The translations under genes were made by a program, and so were the position numbers. A DNA stretch of 64,000 bases, taken from NCBI RefSeq assembly GCF_013002705.1, contig NZ_JABEND010000008.1:178390-242389 (forward strand), given 5' to 3'. This DNA is from Nakamurella aerolata. GTDB taxonomy: Bacteria; Actinomycetota; Actinomycetes; Mycobacteriales; Nakamurellaceae. Below are positions 9,181 through 17,068 of this stretch, piece by piece. The stretch's first letter is position 1; every line of letters starts with the position of its first letter. The notes under the pieces are model-generated. The model was given only the letters and a program-made list of their open reading frames with translations. It had not been told where the DNA came from and did no database searches.

Positions 9181-11172
9181 ATGAGACTACCCACTACCCG
9201 CACCCCGGCGGCCGCCCGCCCAGCCAATGGTTCCCGGTCCGGAAGACACGGACGGCGCGGACGAATCGCCACTCTTGCCCTGGTTCCCGCCGTCGCACTG
9301 CCCCTGGTGGCACTGCCAGCCGGGCTGTTGGGCGCCAGCCCGGCAGCGGCGGCGCCGCCACCGCAGGCCAGGACCAACACCGCCGGGCAGGCCCCCGACG
9401 TCGGCAAGTTGGCCGGCAAGCTGGCCAGGCAGAAGCTGACCTGGGAGACCTGCGACTTCGGCAGCGCCGCCCTCAACGAGCGCTTCAACCAGCCGAACGT
9501 CAAGTGCGCCACCGTGACCGTGCCGCGGGACTGGCATAACCCCAAGGACGGCAACACCTTTTCCGTCCGCATCTCGCAGGCCCACAACATCGATGTGAAG
9601 AACCCGCGCTACGCCGGCACCATCTTCACCAACCCCGGCGGCCCCGGCGGCTCCGGCCTGGTCTGGGGCCCGGCGATGCAGGAACGCACTCCCGATCTGA
9701 ATCCGTATTACAACTACATCGGCTTCGACCCGCGCGGCGTCGGCCAGAGCACGGTGCCCAGCTGCCAGTACAGCTACGACGCCAACTCCACCGACCCGAA
9801 CGCCGAGTCGAAGGCCATCGCGGCGGCGTGCAGCAAGGACCCGGCCATCCGCGCGGTGAACACCGAGCAGACCACCTACGACATGGACTTCATCCGGTAC
9901 CTGCTGAAGGCACCGAAGCTCAGCTACATCGGTTACTCCTACGGCACCTGGCTCGGCGCCTGGTACGAGAACGTCTTCGGCGCCAAGTTCGGCGGCCGGT
10001 TCCTGCTCGACTCCTCGACCGACGTCACCGAGCCGACCCTGCAGAAGACCTGGGACCTGCAGCCGATCGCCCGCGACCGGCAGTTCCAGATGCGGATGAT
10101 GAGCTGGATCGCCAGGCAGAACGACACCTACGGCCTCGGCGAGGACCCGAGGTCCATCTACAACCGGTACTTCGCCGCCACCGCCAAGCTCGATCCCGGC
10201 CTCGTCAGGTTTGTCTGGATCCTGTTCGGCGGCACCAGCGCCTTCAGCTCGAACGAGAACTACCCGGCCGCCGGCAGCGTGGTGCAGACGCTGATCGAAA
10301 TCGGCGAGAGTCCTGAAGACGCCGCTGCCGCCGCAGCGGCTGACCCGGCCGCCACCGTCGCCGCGCTGCTGGAGCGGAAGGCGGCCCAGCCGGGCGCCCG
10401 CAACCGGATGGCCGCCCCGGCCGAGCTGGACCAGAACCGCGAGTTGGCGCTGGAGCTGGCCAAGCTCGGCGGCAACCGTGATGCGCGTCAGGCCCCGGCC
10501 GCGGCGCAAACCACCGGCACCTTCAACGACGCGTTCGACATGATCCGCTGCAACGACGGACAATGGACCCAGGGTGCCGCCTACTGGGAGGCCAAGAACG
10601 CCAAGACGGCGAAGAAGGCCCCGCTGACCGCGCAGTGGGGGCTGCTGTCCAGTGTCCCACTGTGCGCCTTCTGGCGGACCAACAACATGATGCCGGTCGC
10701 CACCAAGTGGTTCCCGAAAACCGTTGTGGCGCAGTCCGAAATGGACTCGCAGACCGCCTGGGAGACCGGCTACACCAGCGGTGTCAAGCTGCCCAACACC
10801 AGCTTCTCGGCGGTCGACAACGAGGGATCACACGGTCTGTTCCCCTACGGCACAGAGGCTTTCGACCGCCCCATCATCAACTACTTCCTGAAGGGCAAGC
10901 AGCCCAAGGACATTGCGGTGTCGCAGGCACTGCCGCTGCCGCTGGAAGACACCACCTACGAGAACTGGGGCAAGCTCAACAACAAGGCCAAGCACGTGCC
11001 GGTCGATCCCGGTCCGTGGACGCCGGCCGGCAGCACCGCCAAGAAGATCGCCACCAGCACCGCCGGTGACGAACTGCTGGCGAACGCCGAATCCGAGCGG
11101 CTGCTGCGCGCGCAGGTTGCGGAGCAGTACGGCACCGCCGGCCTTGCGGTGCTGAAGCGCTTCGGCCGCTGA
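9181..11172 (+). CDS. Secreted alpha/beta hydrolase, tripeptidyl aminopeptidase-like (S33)
   Basis: A 663-residue exported serine peptidase. GGAGG lies 4 bases before the ATG. A signal peptide with an RGRRGR-type basic start and hydrophobic core ends near residue 58. The oxyanion-loop motif NPGGPGGSG is near residue 150. The nucleophile elbow GYSYG has Ser253. The predicted catalytic His is 551 in the NEGSHG segment within the TAP-like C-terminal domain. The family (Streptomyces Tap/SlpD type) removes tripeptides from exported proteins or digests external peptides. A 60-residue Ala-rich stretch around 380-440 is a lineage-specific insert. It ends just before a shared terminator. Confidence 0.87.
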   Translation: MRLPTTRTPAAARPANGSRSGRHGRRGRIATLALVPAVALPLVALPAGLLGASPAAAAPPPQARTNTAGQAPDVGKLAGKLARQKLTWETCDFGSAALNERFNQPNVKCATVTVPRDWHNPKDGNTFSVRISQAHNIDVKNPRYAGTIFTNPGGPGGSGLVWGPAMQERTPDLNPYYNYIGFDPRGVGQSTVPSCQYSYDANSTDPNAESKAIAAACSKDPAIRAVNTEQTTYDMDFIRYLLKAPKLSYIGYSYGTWLGAWYENVFGAKFGGRFLLDSSTDVTEPTLQKTWDLQPIARDRQFQMRMMSWIARQNDTYGLGEDPRSIYNRYFAATAKLDPGLVRFVWILFGGTSAFSSNENYPAAGSVVQTLIEIGESPEDAAAAAAADPAATVAALLERKAAQPGARNRMAAPAELDQNRELALELAKLGGNRDARQAPAAAQTTGTFNDAFDMIRCNDGQWTQGAAYWEAKNAKTAKKAPLTAQWGLLSSVPLCAFWRTNNMMPVATKWFPKTVVAQSEMDSQTAWETGYTSGVKLPNTSFSAVDNEGSHGLFPYGTEAFDRPIINYFLKGKQPKDIAVSQALPLPLEDTTYENWGKLNNKAKHVPVDPGPWTPAGSTAKKIATSTAGDELLANAESERLLRAQVAEQYGTAGLAVLKRFGR

Positions 11173-11257
11173 CCCGGCTGAATCAGGCGCGACGCACCAG
11201 GCAGGTGGCAACACGCATGACGCACCAGGCCTGACGCAACACCGGTGAGGCAACCCG

Positions 11258-11292
11258 GTAAGGGCCCGTTCCGAATCGGAGCGGGCCCTTAC
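11258..11292. terminator. Bidirectional terminator hairpin
   Basis: The 16-bp stem 11258-11273 / 11277-11292 has one G-U pair and a 3-base loop. It lies between the convergent peptidase and membrane-protein genes and overlaps the TAA stop of the latter. The AAGGGCCC/GGGCCCTT core can act on both strands. Confidence 0.75.
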
Positions 11293-12212
11293 CGCTGCGC
11301 CGGGTCTGAACCAGCGGCGGCCCTGGCAGCTGCCTGGGCGTCCTGTCCCGAAGCCGACGACCCGTCCGACGGCACATCCGGCGGCACGTCCGACCGCACA
11401 TCCGGCGGCACGTCCGACCGCACATCCGGCGGCACCCCCCGCGACGAGGCCGAGTCCGACGCCAGCGCCGGTGGCGCATCGGACGCCACCCCGGGCGGCG
11501 AGTCCGGCGCACCGGCGACGGCGTCCGCGAACTCCGTCCAGCGCTTGCCCCACACCCGCGACAGCCTCGACTCGCGGCGCTGCGCCTTCGCCAGCTTCTT
11601 GGAGCCTTCCGGGTAGTGCCGCCTGGCCCAGGCCGAGTTCGGCTTGGCCAGCCGACTCGCGGCCACCCAGGCTACCGGCGGGAAGAACACCGCGAGCAAC
11701 AGCAGCCGGTACTTGCCCCGCATCGCGGCAATGACCAAGCACACCAACGTGATCGCGTACATCACCGCCACCGGGACGACCACCTGCCAGCCGCCGGTGA
11801 AATCGGAGTCCGTCACCGGGGAGACCCCCAGCGCGACCAGTGAAAGACACATCGTGGCCAGCGCCACTGCCTGCACCGACGCCTGCCCCTGTTTGGCCCA
11901 GTACACGTCCTGCAGGTGCAGGATCAGCGCGAACTCGTCCAGCACCAGCGACGCGCCCACTCCGACCGCCACCCCGGCCAGGATCCTGGCGACCGGCCAG
12001 TCGGCGGCCAGCGCCATCACCGCGCCGATCAGCAGCAGGATCAGCCCTGGCACCGCGTGGTGAATGTGCACCCCGGACGAGGTGACGTTGTTGCGGAACG
12101 GGCCGCGTCCGGCGCGGATCATCCTGGTGATCAGCCTCGTCACCAGAAACGTCACGATGAACGACGCCAAACACGCCAGCAGCGGCCAAGTGGTGCGCAC
12201 GTCGAACGTCAT
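11289..12212 (-). CDS. Integral membrane protein with repeat-built C-terminal tail
   Basis: A 307-residue protein of unknown function. The ATG at 12212 starts [12 protein letters not shown], directly entering a hydrophobic helix; about five to six membrane segments are visible up to residue 190. A conserved-looking VHIHHAVPG motif lies between the first two helices, suggesting metal or heme contact at the membrane face (inference). Similar actinobacterial proteins are annotated only as integral membrane protein. The last 80 residues are soluble and contain [20 protein letters not shown] repeats, encoded by exact 24-bp tandem DNA repeats. An upstream in-frame extension to 12410 exists, but it is poor coding sequence and overlaps the trxB promoter. 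Confidence 0.75.
   Translation of the reverse strand: MTFDVRTTWPLLACLASFIVTFLVTRLITRMIRAGRGPFRNNVTSSGVHIHHAVPGLILLLIGAVMALAADWPVARILAGVAVGVGASLVLDEFALILHLQDVYWAKQGQASVQAVALATMCLSLVALGVSPVTDSDFTGGWQVVVPVAVMYAITLVCLVIAAMRGKYRLLLLAVFFPPVAWVAASRLAKPNSAWARRHYPEGSKKLAKAQRRESRLSRVWGKRWTEFADAVAGAPDSPPGVASDAPPALASDSASSRGVPPDVRSDVPPDVRSDVPPDVPSDGSSASGQDAQAAARAAAGSDPAQR
11374..11435. repeat. 24-bp tandem repeat, 2.6 copies
   Basis: Two identical 24-base units (11374-11397, 11398-11421) plus a partial third encode the DV(P/R)xD repeats at the C-terminus of the membrane protein. The lack of divergence suggests recent slippage. Confidence 0.85.
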
Positions 12213-12364
12213 CGGTGCATTGTCCGTCACCCGGGCCGAACGCGCGGGGGCAATGGTCCCGGCACCGGCGCCGGGCGCGCGCTCGATGCGGACGATGCGG
12301 GTGGTGCAGGCAAGCACACTGCCGAGCCCGACCTGCACGCCACCGGCCGCGCGGAGCACAGCGG

Positions 12365-12390
12365 GGAATGCCGCTGGGTACGCTGGCGTT
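12365..12390 (+). promoter_or_regulatory. SigR/SigH-type promoter for trxBA
   Basis: GGAAT at 12365-12369 and GTT at 12388-12390 are separated by exactly 18 bases. This matches the disulfide-stress ECF promoter consensus (GGAAT-N18-GTT) that drives trxBA in Streptomyces and trxB2/trxC in Mycobacterium. The predicted start is about 77 bases before the trxB GTG. Confidence 0.75.
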
Positions 12391-12473
12391 TCCACTTTTG
12401 GATTCTTCAATCAGAAAACTCGGCAGACGCGTCGACCAGTCCAGCGTCAGCCGCAGAACCTGGGAGCAGCCCC

Positions 12474-13538
12474 GTGACCAGCAGTAACACCGATACCGGC
12501 AGTGCGCAGGACGTCCGCGAGGTGATCGTGGTCGGGTCCGGCCCGGCCGGCTACACCGCCGCGCTGTACCTGGCTCGCGCCGATCTGCACCCGCTGGTGT
12601 TCGAGGGCATCAGCTTCGGCGGCGCCCTGATGACCACCACCGAGGTGGAGAACTACCCCGGGTTCCCGGAGGGCATCATGGGCCCCGACCTGATGGCGCG
12701 GATGCGCGAGCAGGCCGAGCGGTTCGGCGCCGAGTTGCGCCCCGAAGACGTGGAACACATGGAGCTGGACGGCCCGATCAAGAAGGTGACCGTCGACGGC
12801 AAGGTCTATGCCGCCAGGGCCATCGTGCTGGCCACCGGCAGCGCCGCCCGCTACCTGAACCTGCCCGACGAGCAGCGGCTGATCGGCAAGGGCGTGTCGG
12901 CCTGCGCCACCTGCGACGGGTTCTTCTTCAAGAACCAGCACATCGCGGTGGTCGGCGGCGGCGACTCCGCCATGGAGGAGGCCACCTTCCTCACTCGCTT
13001 CGCCGACAAGGTCACCCTGGTGCACCGCCGCGACAACTTCAGGGCCAGCCCCATCATGCTGGACCGGGCCAAGGCCGACCCGAAGATCTCCTGGGCCACC
13101 AACGCGCAGGTGACCGGCGTCGACGGCGAGGGCAAGGTGGAGTCGCTGGAACTCACCGACACCGTCACCGGCGAGCGCCGCAAGCTGGACGCCACCGGGC
13201 TGTTCCTGGCGATCGGGCACGACCCGCGGTCGGAGCTGTTCCGCAACCAGGTGGCCACCGACGCCGAGGGATATGTGTTGACGGGCAAGAACATTCCCGG
13301 CGCCCCCGCCGACATTGCCGGCACCGCCACCAGTTCACCCGGCGTGTTCGCCTGCGGCGACCTGGTCGACCACACCTACCGGCAGGCCATCACCGCCGCC
13401 GGTTCCGGCTGCGCCGCCGCGCTGGACAGCCAGCACTACCTGGCTTCGCACGGCGCCGACACCACCGACCCGGAGCCGGAGCACAGCACCGACGGCGCCG
13501 ACAACGCTCCGCTGCAGCAGCACACCGCGAACGTCTGA
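12474..13538 (+). CDS. trxB: Thioredoxin reductase
   Basis: A 354-residue NADPH:thioredoxin disulfide reductase. It has an N-terminal FAD-binding [10 protein letters not shown] motif near residue 17, the redox-active pair CATC at residues 144-147, an NADPH-binding [12 protein letters not shown] motif, and a C-terminal FAD motif [16 protein letters not shown]. It keeps TrxA reduced in the cytoplasm. The GTG start has GGGAG 7 bases upstream; the frame is open far upstream, but that part is antisense to the membrane-protein gene. The C-terminal tail of about 30 Thr/Asp/Glu-rich residues exceeds the usual family end. It is followed after 91 bases by trxA, giving a trxBA operon under the SigR-type promoter. 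Confidence 0.95.
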   Translation: MTSSNTDTGSAQDVREVIVVGSGPAGYTAALYLARADLHPLVFEGISFGGALMTTTEVENYPGFPEGIMGPDLMARMREQAERFGAELRPEDVEHMELDGPIKKVTVDGKVYAARAIVLATGSAARYLNLPDEQRLIGKGVSACATCDGFFFKNQHIAVVGGGDSAMEEATFLTRFADKVTLVHRRDNFRASPIMLDRAKADPKISWATNAQVTGVDGEGKVESLELTDTVTGERRKLDATGLFLAIGHDPRSELFRNQVATDAEGYVLTGKNIPGAPADIAGTATSSPGVFACGDLVDHTYRQAITAAGSGCAAALDSQHYLASHGADTTDPEPEHSTDGADNAPLQQHTANV

Positions 13539-13629
13539 CCCACCGGATACAACCAACCGGCACCAACCACCCAGACCCACCATCCCCCATCGTCCGGACC
13601 CGGACCGAAACCCTCAGGAGGGCAACACC

Positions 13630-13953
13630 ATGGCCACCATCACCACCACCGACGCCGACTTCGCCAAGGACGTACTGCAGTCCGACAAGCCGGTGATCGT
13701 CGACTTCTGGGCCACCTGGTGCACCCCGTGCAAGGTGGTCGCCCCGGTGCTCGAAGAGATCGCCGACAACAACGCCGACAAGGTGACCGTCGCCAAGCTC
13801 GACATCGACGCCAACCCGCAGATCGCGCAGCAGTACCAGATCCTGTCGATCCCGACCATGCTGGTGTTCAAGAACGGCGAGGTCGTCAAGCAGGTCGTCG
13901 GTGCGCACCCCAAGGCCAAGCTGCTCAGCGAGTTCAGCGACGTGTTGGCCTGA
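13630..13953 (+). CDS. trxA: Thioredoxin
   Basis: A 107-residue cytoplasmic thioredoxin with AGGAGG before the ATG. The active site is W-C-T-P-C (Cys31, Cys34) rather than the usual W-C-G-P-C; the cis-Pro loop SIPTMLVFKNGE is intact. It receives electrons from TrxB and reduces protein disulfides, ribonucleotide reductase and similar targets. The Gly-to-Thr change between the cysteines can shift redox potential or partner choice. It is followed by a strong terminator, so the operon ends here. CwlM-type and trx genes are also neighbours in mycobacteria. Confidence 0.95.
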   Translation: MATITTTDADFAKDVLQSDKPVIVDFWATWCTPCKVVAPVLEEIADNNADKVTVAKLDIDANPQIAQQYQILSIPTMLVFKNGEVVKQVVGAHPKAKLLSEFSDVLA

Positions 13954-13975
13954 GCCGCAACGCTTCTCGCCGCGG

Positions 13976-14014
13976 CGAAAGGGCCGGCACCCGTGCTGGG
14001 TGCCGGCCCTTTCG
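13976..14014. terminator. Terminator after trxA
   Basis: A perfect 17-bp stem (13976-13992 / 13998-14014) with a 5-base GTGCT loop. The AAAGGGCCGGC/GCCGGCCCTTT core makes it usable from both directions. It sits between convergent trxA and the Kelch-like gene. Confidence 0.85.
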
Positions 14015-14024
14015 CTGCTCGGAG

Positions 14025-15782
14025 CTACTTCTCCGTCGGCGTGAACTGCAGCCCGATGCCGACCACCGGTTCCGGCTGCAACGGGACCAGCGAGGTTCCG
14101 TCCGGCCGTTGCGTGGCGCCGCTGGCCGGGGCGGACCCGGTGTCGATGGTGATGCCGGGAGCGGTGCCCCATCCCACGAGCTGGCTACCGGTCCACACCA
14201 ACCCCGGGACGGAGTAGTCGCCGTCGCTGCTCATCGGCAGACCCAGGCTGGCCCAGCTGTCGTCACCCAGGCTCCAGCGCCGGACGCTCTCGCCGGTCCG
14301 TTCGGCCGTCGCACCGCCCGGCGTCGGGTACTCGTGCAGGTAGATCAGCCCGTCGCCGGTCCAGATCGGCGTTCCGCCCGGTTCCAGCCACTGGCCGTCG
14401 GCGCGGGGGCCGGGTGTCTTGACCCGCTCCGCCGAGCCGTCGGGCAGACGCAGCGTCCACACCGACAACTGACTCTTTCCCTCGTCGGACGCCTTGGGGT
14501 CAAGGATCGAGCTTCGGCCGCCGGCCCAGACCAGGGTGTCGCCGGCGGCATAGAGCTGGCCGAAGTCCTCGCGCTGCCCGATGCTGGGGGCCGCCGCCCA
14601 GCCCTTCGCGCCGGCAGCGAGCCGGTAGCTCACCGTTCCGTAGTCTGACGGGCCCGCACCATCCGGCAGCTGCGGCGCCGCCGCCGACTGCTCTGGTACC
14701 AACCGCCCGGCCGCGGACTGCTCGGCGCCGGATCGCTCGACACCGGACCGCGCGGCACCCGACTGCTCGGCACCCGACCCGGCCGGTCGGTCAGCGATGC
14801 CGGCCCACCAGCCGATCCGCAGGTAAACCGACCCCGCGTCCGCGCCCTCGGTCGGGACGGCGGCAGCGATCTGATCGGCATTGCGCCCCGGCGCCAGATC
14901 GATGCCGGGAAGCTCGGCCCAGCGCAGCGTCGCCGGATCGAGCGCCGCGACGTTGATGTGGTTGGGGCGCTTGACATCCTGAGCCAGGACGACGATGCGC
15001 TTGCCGTCCCACACGGTCTGCTCCGTTTGATGCGAAACGTCGTCGGGTTCGCTGCCGCGCACGTCGAACGGCAGCGGCGGCGCCGTCCGCCAGCGCTGGG
15101 CCGAGGGGGAGTAGAGGGCGGTATCGGCACCGGCGGTCCAGACGACGAGGTCGCTGCCGGTCCATACCGAACCGAAGTTCCCGGTTGCACCGATCGGGCT
15201 CGGCGCGTCCGGCAGCTTGCTCCACGCCTTGGTCTTCAGATCGTAGGCCGCTCCCTGCCGCGCGTCGGACGCCGAACAGGACGCGTTCCCGGCGCGCCCC
15301 ACCACCAGCATCGTGCTGCCGGTCCATACCGTTGCCGCCGGCGTCCGCGGTGCGATCGGAGCGTTGTCCAGATAACTCCACCCTTGATTCATCTTGGGCA
15401 GATCGCCGGTGCCGCAATTCTCTTGCTCAGGAACCGGCTGCATCGGTATCGAATCGGTACGTGGAGCGCCCGGTGCATCGGAGGCCGCGGCGCTGCCGGC
15501 GGGTGAACTCTGGGCTGCGGCGGCGCTACGGCTGGATTCGGCGGCGTCCCGCTGCCCGTTGACGGCGACGGTGACGCCGGCGGTGAGCGCCACCACGGCA
15601 GCTGCGGCGGCGACGCTGGTGACAGCGGTGCGCCGGCGGGAGCTTCTGGCCACACCGGTCCTGACGTCGGCGGCGATGCGCTGCGGGTCGGTGGCGTTCG
15701 CGCCGCTGCGGTAGGCGGCGGAAAGGTGTTGGCGGAGTTGGTTTTCCAGATCGTCGGAACGATCGGGTTGCTGGTCGGTCAT
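14025..15782 (-). CDS. Single-pass membrane protein with Kelch-like outer domain, sigma-factor partner
   Basis: A 585-residue protein whose ATG overlaps the sigma-factor stop by four bases (ATGA), indicating translational coupling. The first 45 residues are cytoplasmic (DDLENQLRQHLSAAYRSGAN, then RSSRRR). One membrane helix follows at about 48-65 (TAVTSVAAAAAVVALTAGVT), then an Ala/Ser linker and an outer domain with repeated GxxxVWTGxxLVV and W-x-LPDAP blades typical of Kelch/beta-propeller folds. The topology resembles anti-sigma or sensor partners of SigE-family ECF factors, although no zinc ASD motif is seen. A region near 320-350 has Ser/Gly/Glu/Ala/Arg repeats (GVERSGAEQS). Regulatory function is inferred only from coupling and topology. 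Confidence 0.72.
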   Translation of the reverse strand: MTDQQPDRSDDLENQLRQHLSAAYRSGANATDPQRIAADVRTGVARSSRRRTAVTSVAAAAAVVALTAGVTVAVNGQRDAAESSRSAAAAQSSPAGSAAASDAPGAPRTDSIPMQPVPEQENCGTGDLPKMNQGWSYLDNAPIAPRTPAATVWTGSTMLVVGRAGNASCSASDARQGAAYDLKTKAWSKLPDAPSPIGATGNFGSVWTGSDLVVWTAGADTALYSPSAQRWRTAPPLPFDVRGSEPDDVSHQTEQTVWDGKRIVVLAQDVKRPNHINVAALDPATLRWAELPGIDLAPGRNADQIAAAVPTEGADAGSVYLRIGWWAGIADRPAGSGAEQSGAARSGVERSGAEQSAAGRLVPEQSAAAPQLPDGAGPSDYGTVSYRLAAGAKGWAAAPSIGQREDFGQLYAAGDTLVWAGGRSSILDPKASDEGKSQLSVWTLRLPDGSAERVKTPGPRADGQWLEPGGTPIWTGDGLIYLHEYPTPGGATAERTGESVRRWSLGDDSWASLGLPMSSDGDYSVPGLVWTGSQLVGWGTAPGITIDTGSAPASGATQRPDGTSLVPLQPEPVVGIGLQFTPTEK

Positions 15783-16471
15783 GACGATGCCTCCGAAGTG
15801 GGGGTGGCGCTGGACCGCAGGCGGTGCAGCGCGCGAGACAGGTGGGAGCGGACGGTCGCCGGGCGGCACCCGATGGCGGCGGCGATCTCGTCGTCGGTCT
15901 GGTCGAACAGGTAGCGCAGCACCACCGCCGCACGCTGCTGGCGAGGTAGCGCATCCAGCAGCGTCCTGAGCTGGTCGCGGACCTGCGCGGTCGCGGCGGG
16001 ATCGACGCCGGCCGGCCGATCCAGCACCGCGGTGTCCGAGGTCAGCAGCACCGGCCTGCGCTTGGAGCGCCGCCGCTCGTCCAGATAGCTGTTGACCACC
16101 ATCCGGCGGACGTAGGCGCGCGGGTCGTCGACAGCGGCGATCCGGCGCCAGTGCTTGCCGGCCTTGAGCAGCGCATCGGCGAGGACGTCTTGCCCGAGCT
16201 GCCGGTCGCCGGTCAGCACACCGGCGAACCGGGTCAGGTCGGTGAGCTCGGTCGACAGGAACCCCTCGAAGCTGCGTGCGCCGGCGGGCGCGGCCACCGC
16301 TGCCGCCAGCGTGGGACGGTCTGAGCCGGAGCGATCCGCTGGACGACCACCGGTGGACGCCACGGCGGGCAGGACCGCAGGCGGCGGGTCGTCGGCGGCC
16401 ATCGGCAGCGTCGTCACCGGACCGGCCGGTCTGTGGTGCACCGAGCCGGCCGGGCAAAGCCAGCGGCCCAT
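15779..16471 (-). CDS. SigE-family ECF RNA polymerase sigma factor
   Basis: A sigma-70 factor of the short SigE/ECF group. Region 2 runs from RSFEGFLSTELTDLTRFAGV through DPRAYVRRMVVNSYLDERRR, and region 4 (LPRQQRAAVVLRYLFDQTDD then EIAAAIGCRPATVRSHLSRA) holds the -35-binding helix-turn-helix. It would redirect RNA polymerase under an unidentified signal, probably sensed by the coupled membrane protein. The start is uncertain: ATG 16471 gives 230 residues, ATG 16402 gives 207, and the conserved region begins only at about residue 67, so the N-terminus is low-complexity. The only strong Shine-Dalgarno upstream belongs to a short ORF in another frame (16414-16575). Confidence 0.82.
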   Translation of the reverse strand: MGRWLCPAGSVHHRPAGPVTTLPMAADDPPPAVLPAVASTGGRPADRSGSDRPTLAAAVAAPAGARSFEGFLSTELTDLTRFAGVLTGDRQLGQDVLADALLKAGKHWRRIAAVDDPRAYVRRMVVNSYLDERRRSKRRPVLLTSDTAVLDRPAGVDPAATAQVRDQLRTLLDALPRQQRAAVVLRYLFDQTDDEIAAAIGCRPATVRSHLSRALHRLRSSATPTSEASS

Positions 16472-16575
16472 GCCGGCCCGGCGTACCCGGCGGGCCGGGT
16501 GCCGGCTTCCGGCGGCGGTATCGACTGGCTACCGGTGCTGCGGATGCTGCCGGTACTGCTGGCGTTGCTGGTCAT
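16414..16575 (-). CDS. Possible leader ORF or frameshifted N-terminus of the sigma gene
   Basis: A 53-codon ORF (MTSNASSTGSIRSTGSQS...) with GGAGG five bases before its ATG, the best ribosome site in the region. It ends 11 bases before the sigma ATG at 16402 and overlaps the start at 16471 in another frame. It may be a translational leader, or a one-base indel may have split the true sigma N-terminus. Confidence 0.4.
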   Translation of the reverse strand: MTSNASSTGSIRSTGSQSIPPPEAGTRPAGYAGPAWAAGFARPARCTTDRPVR

Positions 16576-17068
16576 GTTGGCCTCCCGACAAGTTGCTTCA
16601 TACCCTGTCCAACGCTCGGCCGACACCGATCTGTGCAGTGCTCGGTCGCGATCTAGCCAGCGTCCGGACCAGCATCTGGCGGCGCTGTGCCGCAGTCAGC
16701 CTGCTCATTTGTCCGAAAGTGGCTTCTCGATCCGCAAACCGCGGATGGCCCCGCGGGCGAACTCGAACGAGAAGCCACTTTCGGACATATGGCTCCTGGC
16801 AGCCAGCCCGCCGGAGCGCCCGCCCTGACGGCGTACCGTGAACTGACCCACCGAGGCGAAGACCGTCGCCACGAATTGATGACATCTCATCACCGTGCGT
16901 GGCGGCGATGTCGTGCCGATCGGCATCCGTGGCACACTCGGCCCGGAGCGGGTTGATGAACTGCCGGGGCCATCGATCCGACGAGCGGGGCGGCACCACC
17001 TGACCACAGGGCCGGCACCACCCCAGAGCACCACCGGACAGCGCACCGCTTCACCAGGAGGAACCAGC
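16576..17068. other. Spacer between divergent sigma and cwlM-type genes
   Basis: No supported gene lies in this 493-base spacer. It holds the long inverted repeat at 16710-16787. Otherwise it has only unmatched promoter-like sequence (for example TATGAA on the minus strand near 16603). Confidence 0.5.
16710..16787. repeat. 20-bp perfect inverted repeat with structured 38-base centre
   Basis: TGTCCGAAAGTGGCTTCTCG (16710-16729) is repeated in inverse at 16768-16787. One mismatch further out, pairing resumes. The centre contains its own ATCCGC-AAACC-GCGGAT hairpin. Architecture, not sequence, recalls the element at 5637-5714. Confidence 0.8.

Noticed and set aside
11916..12473. N-terminal extension of trxB by an open upstream frame
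   Set aside because: The extra ~185 residues are antisense to the membrane-protein gene and include the SigR-type promoter; the FAD motif begins just after GTG 12474.
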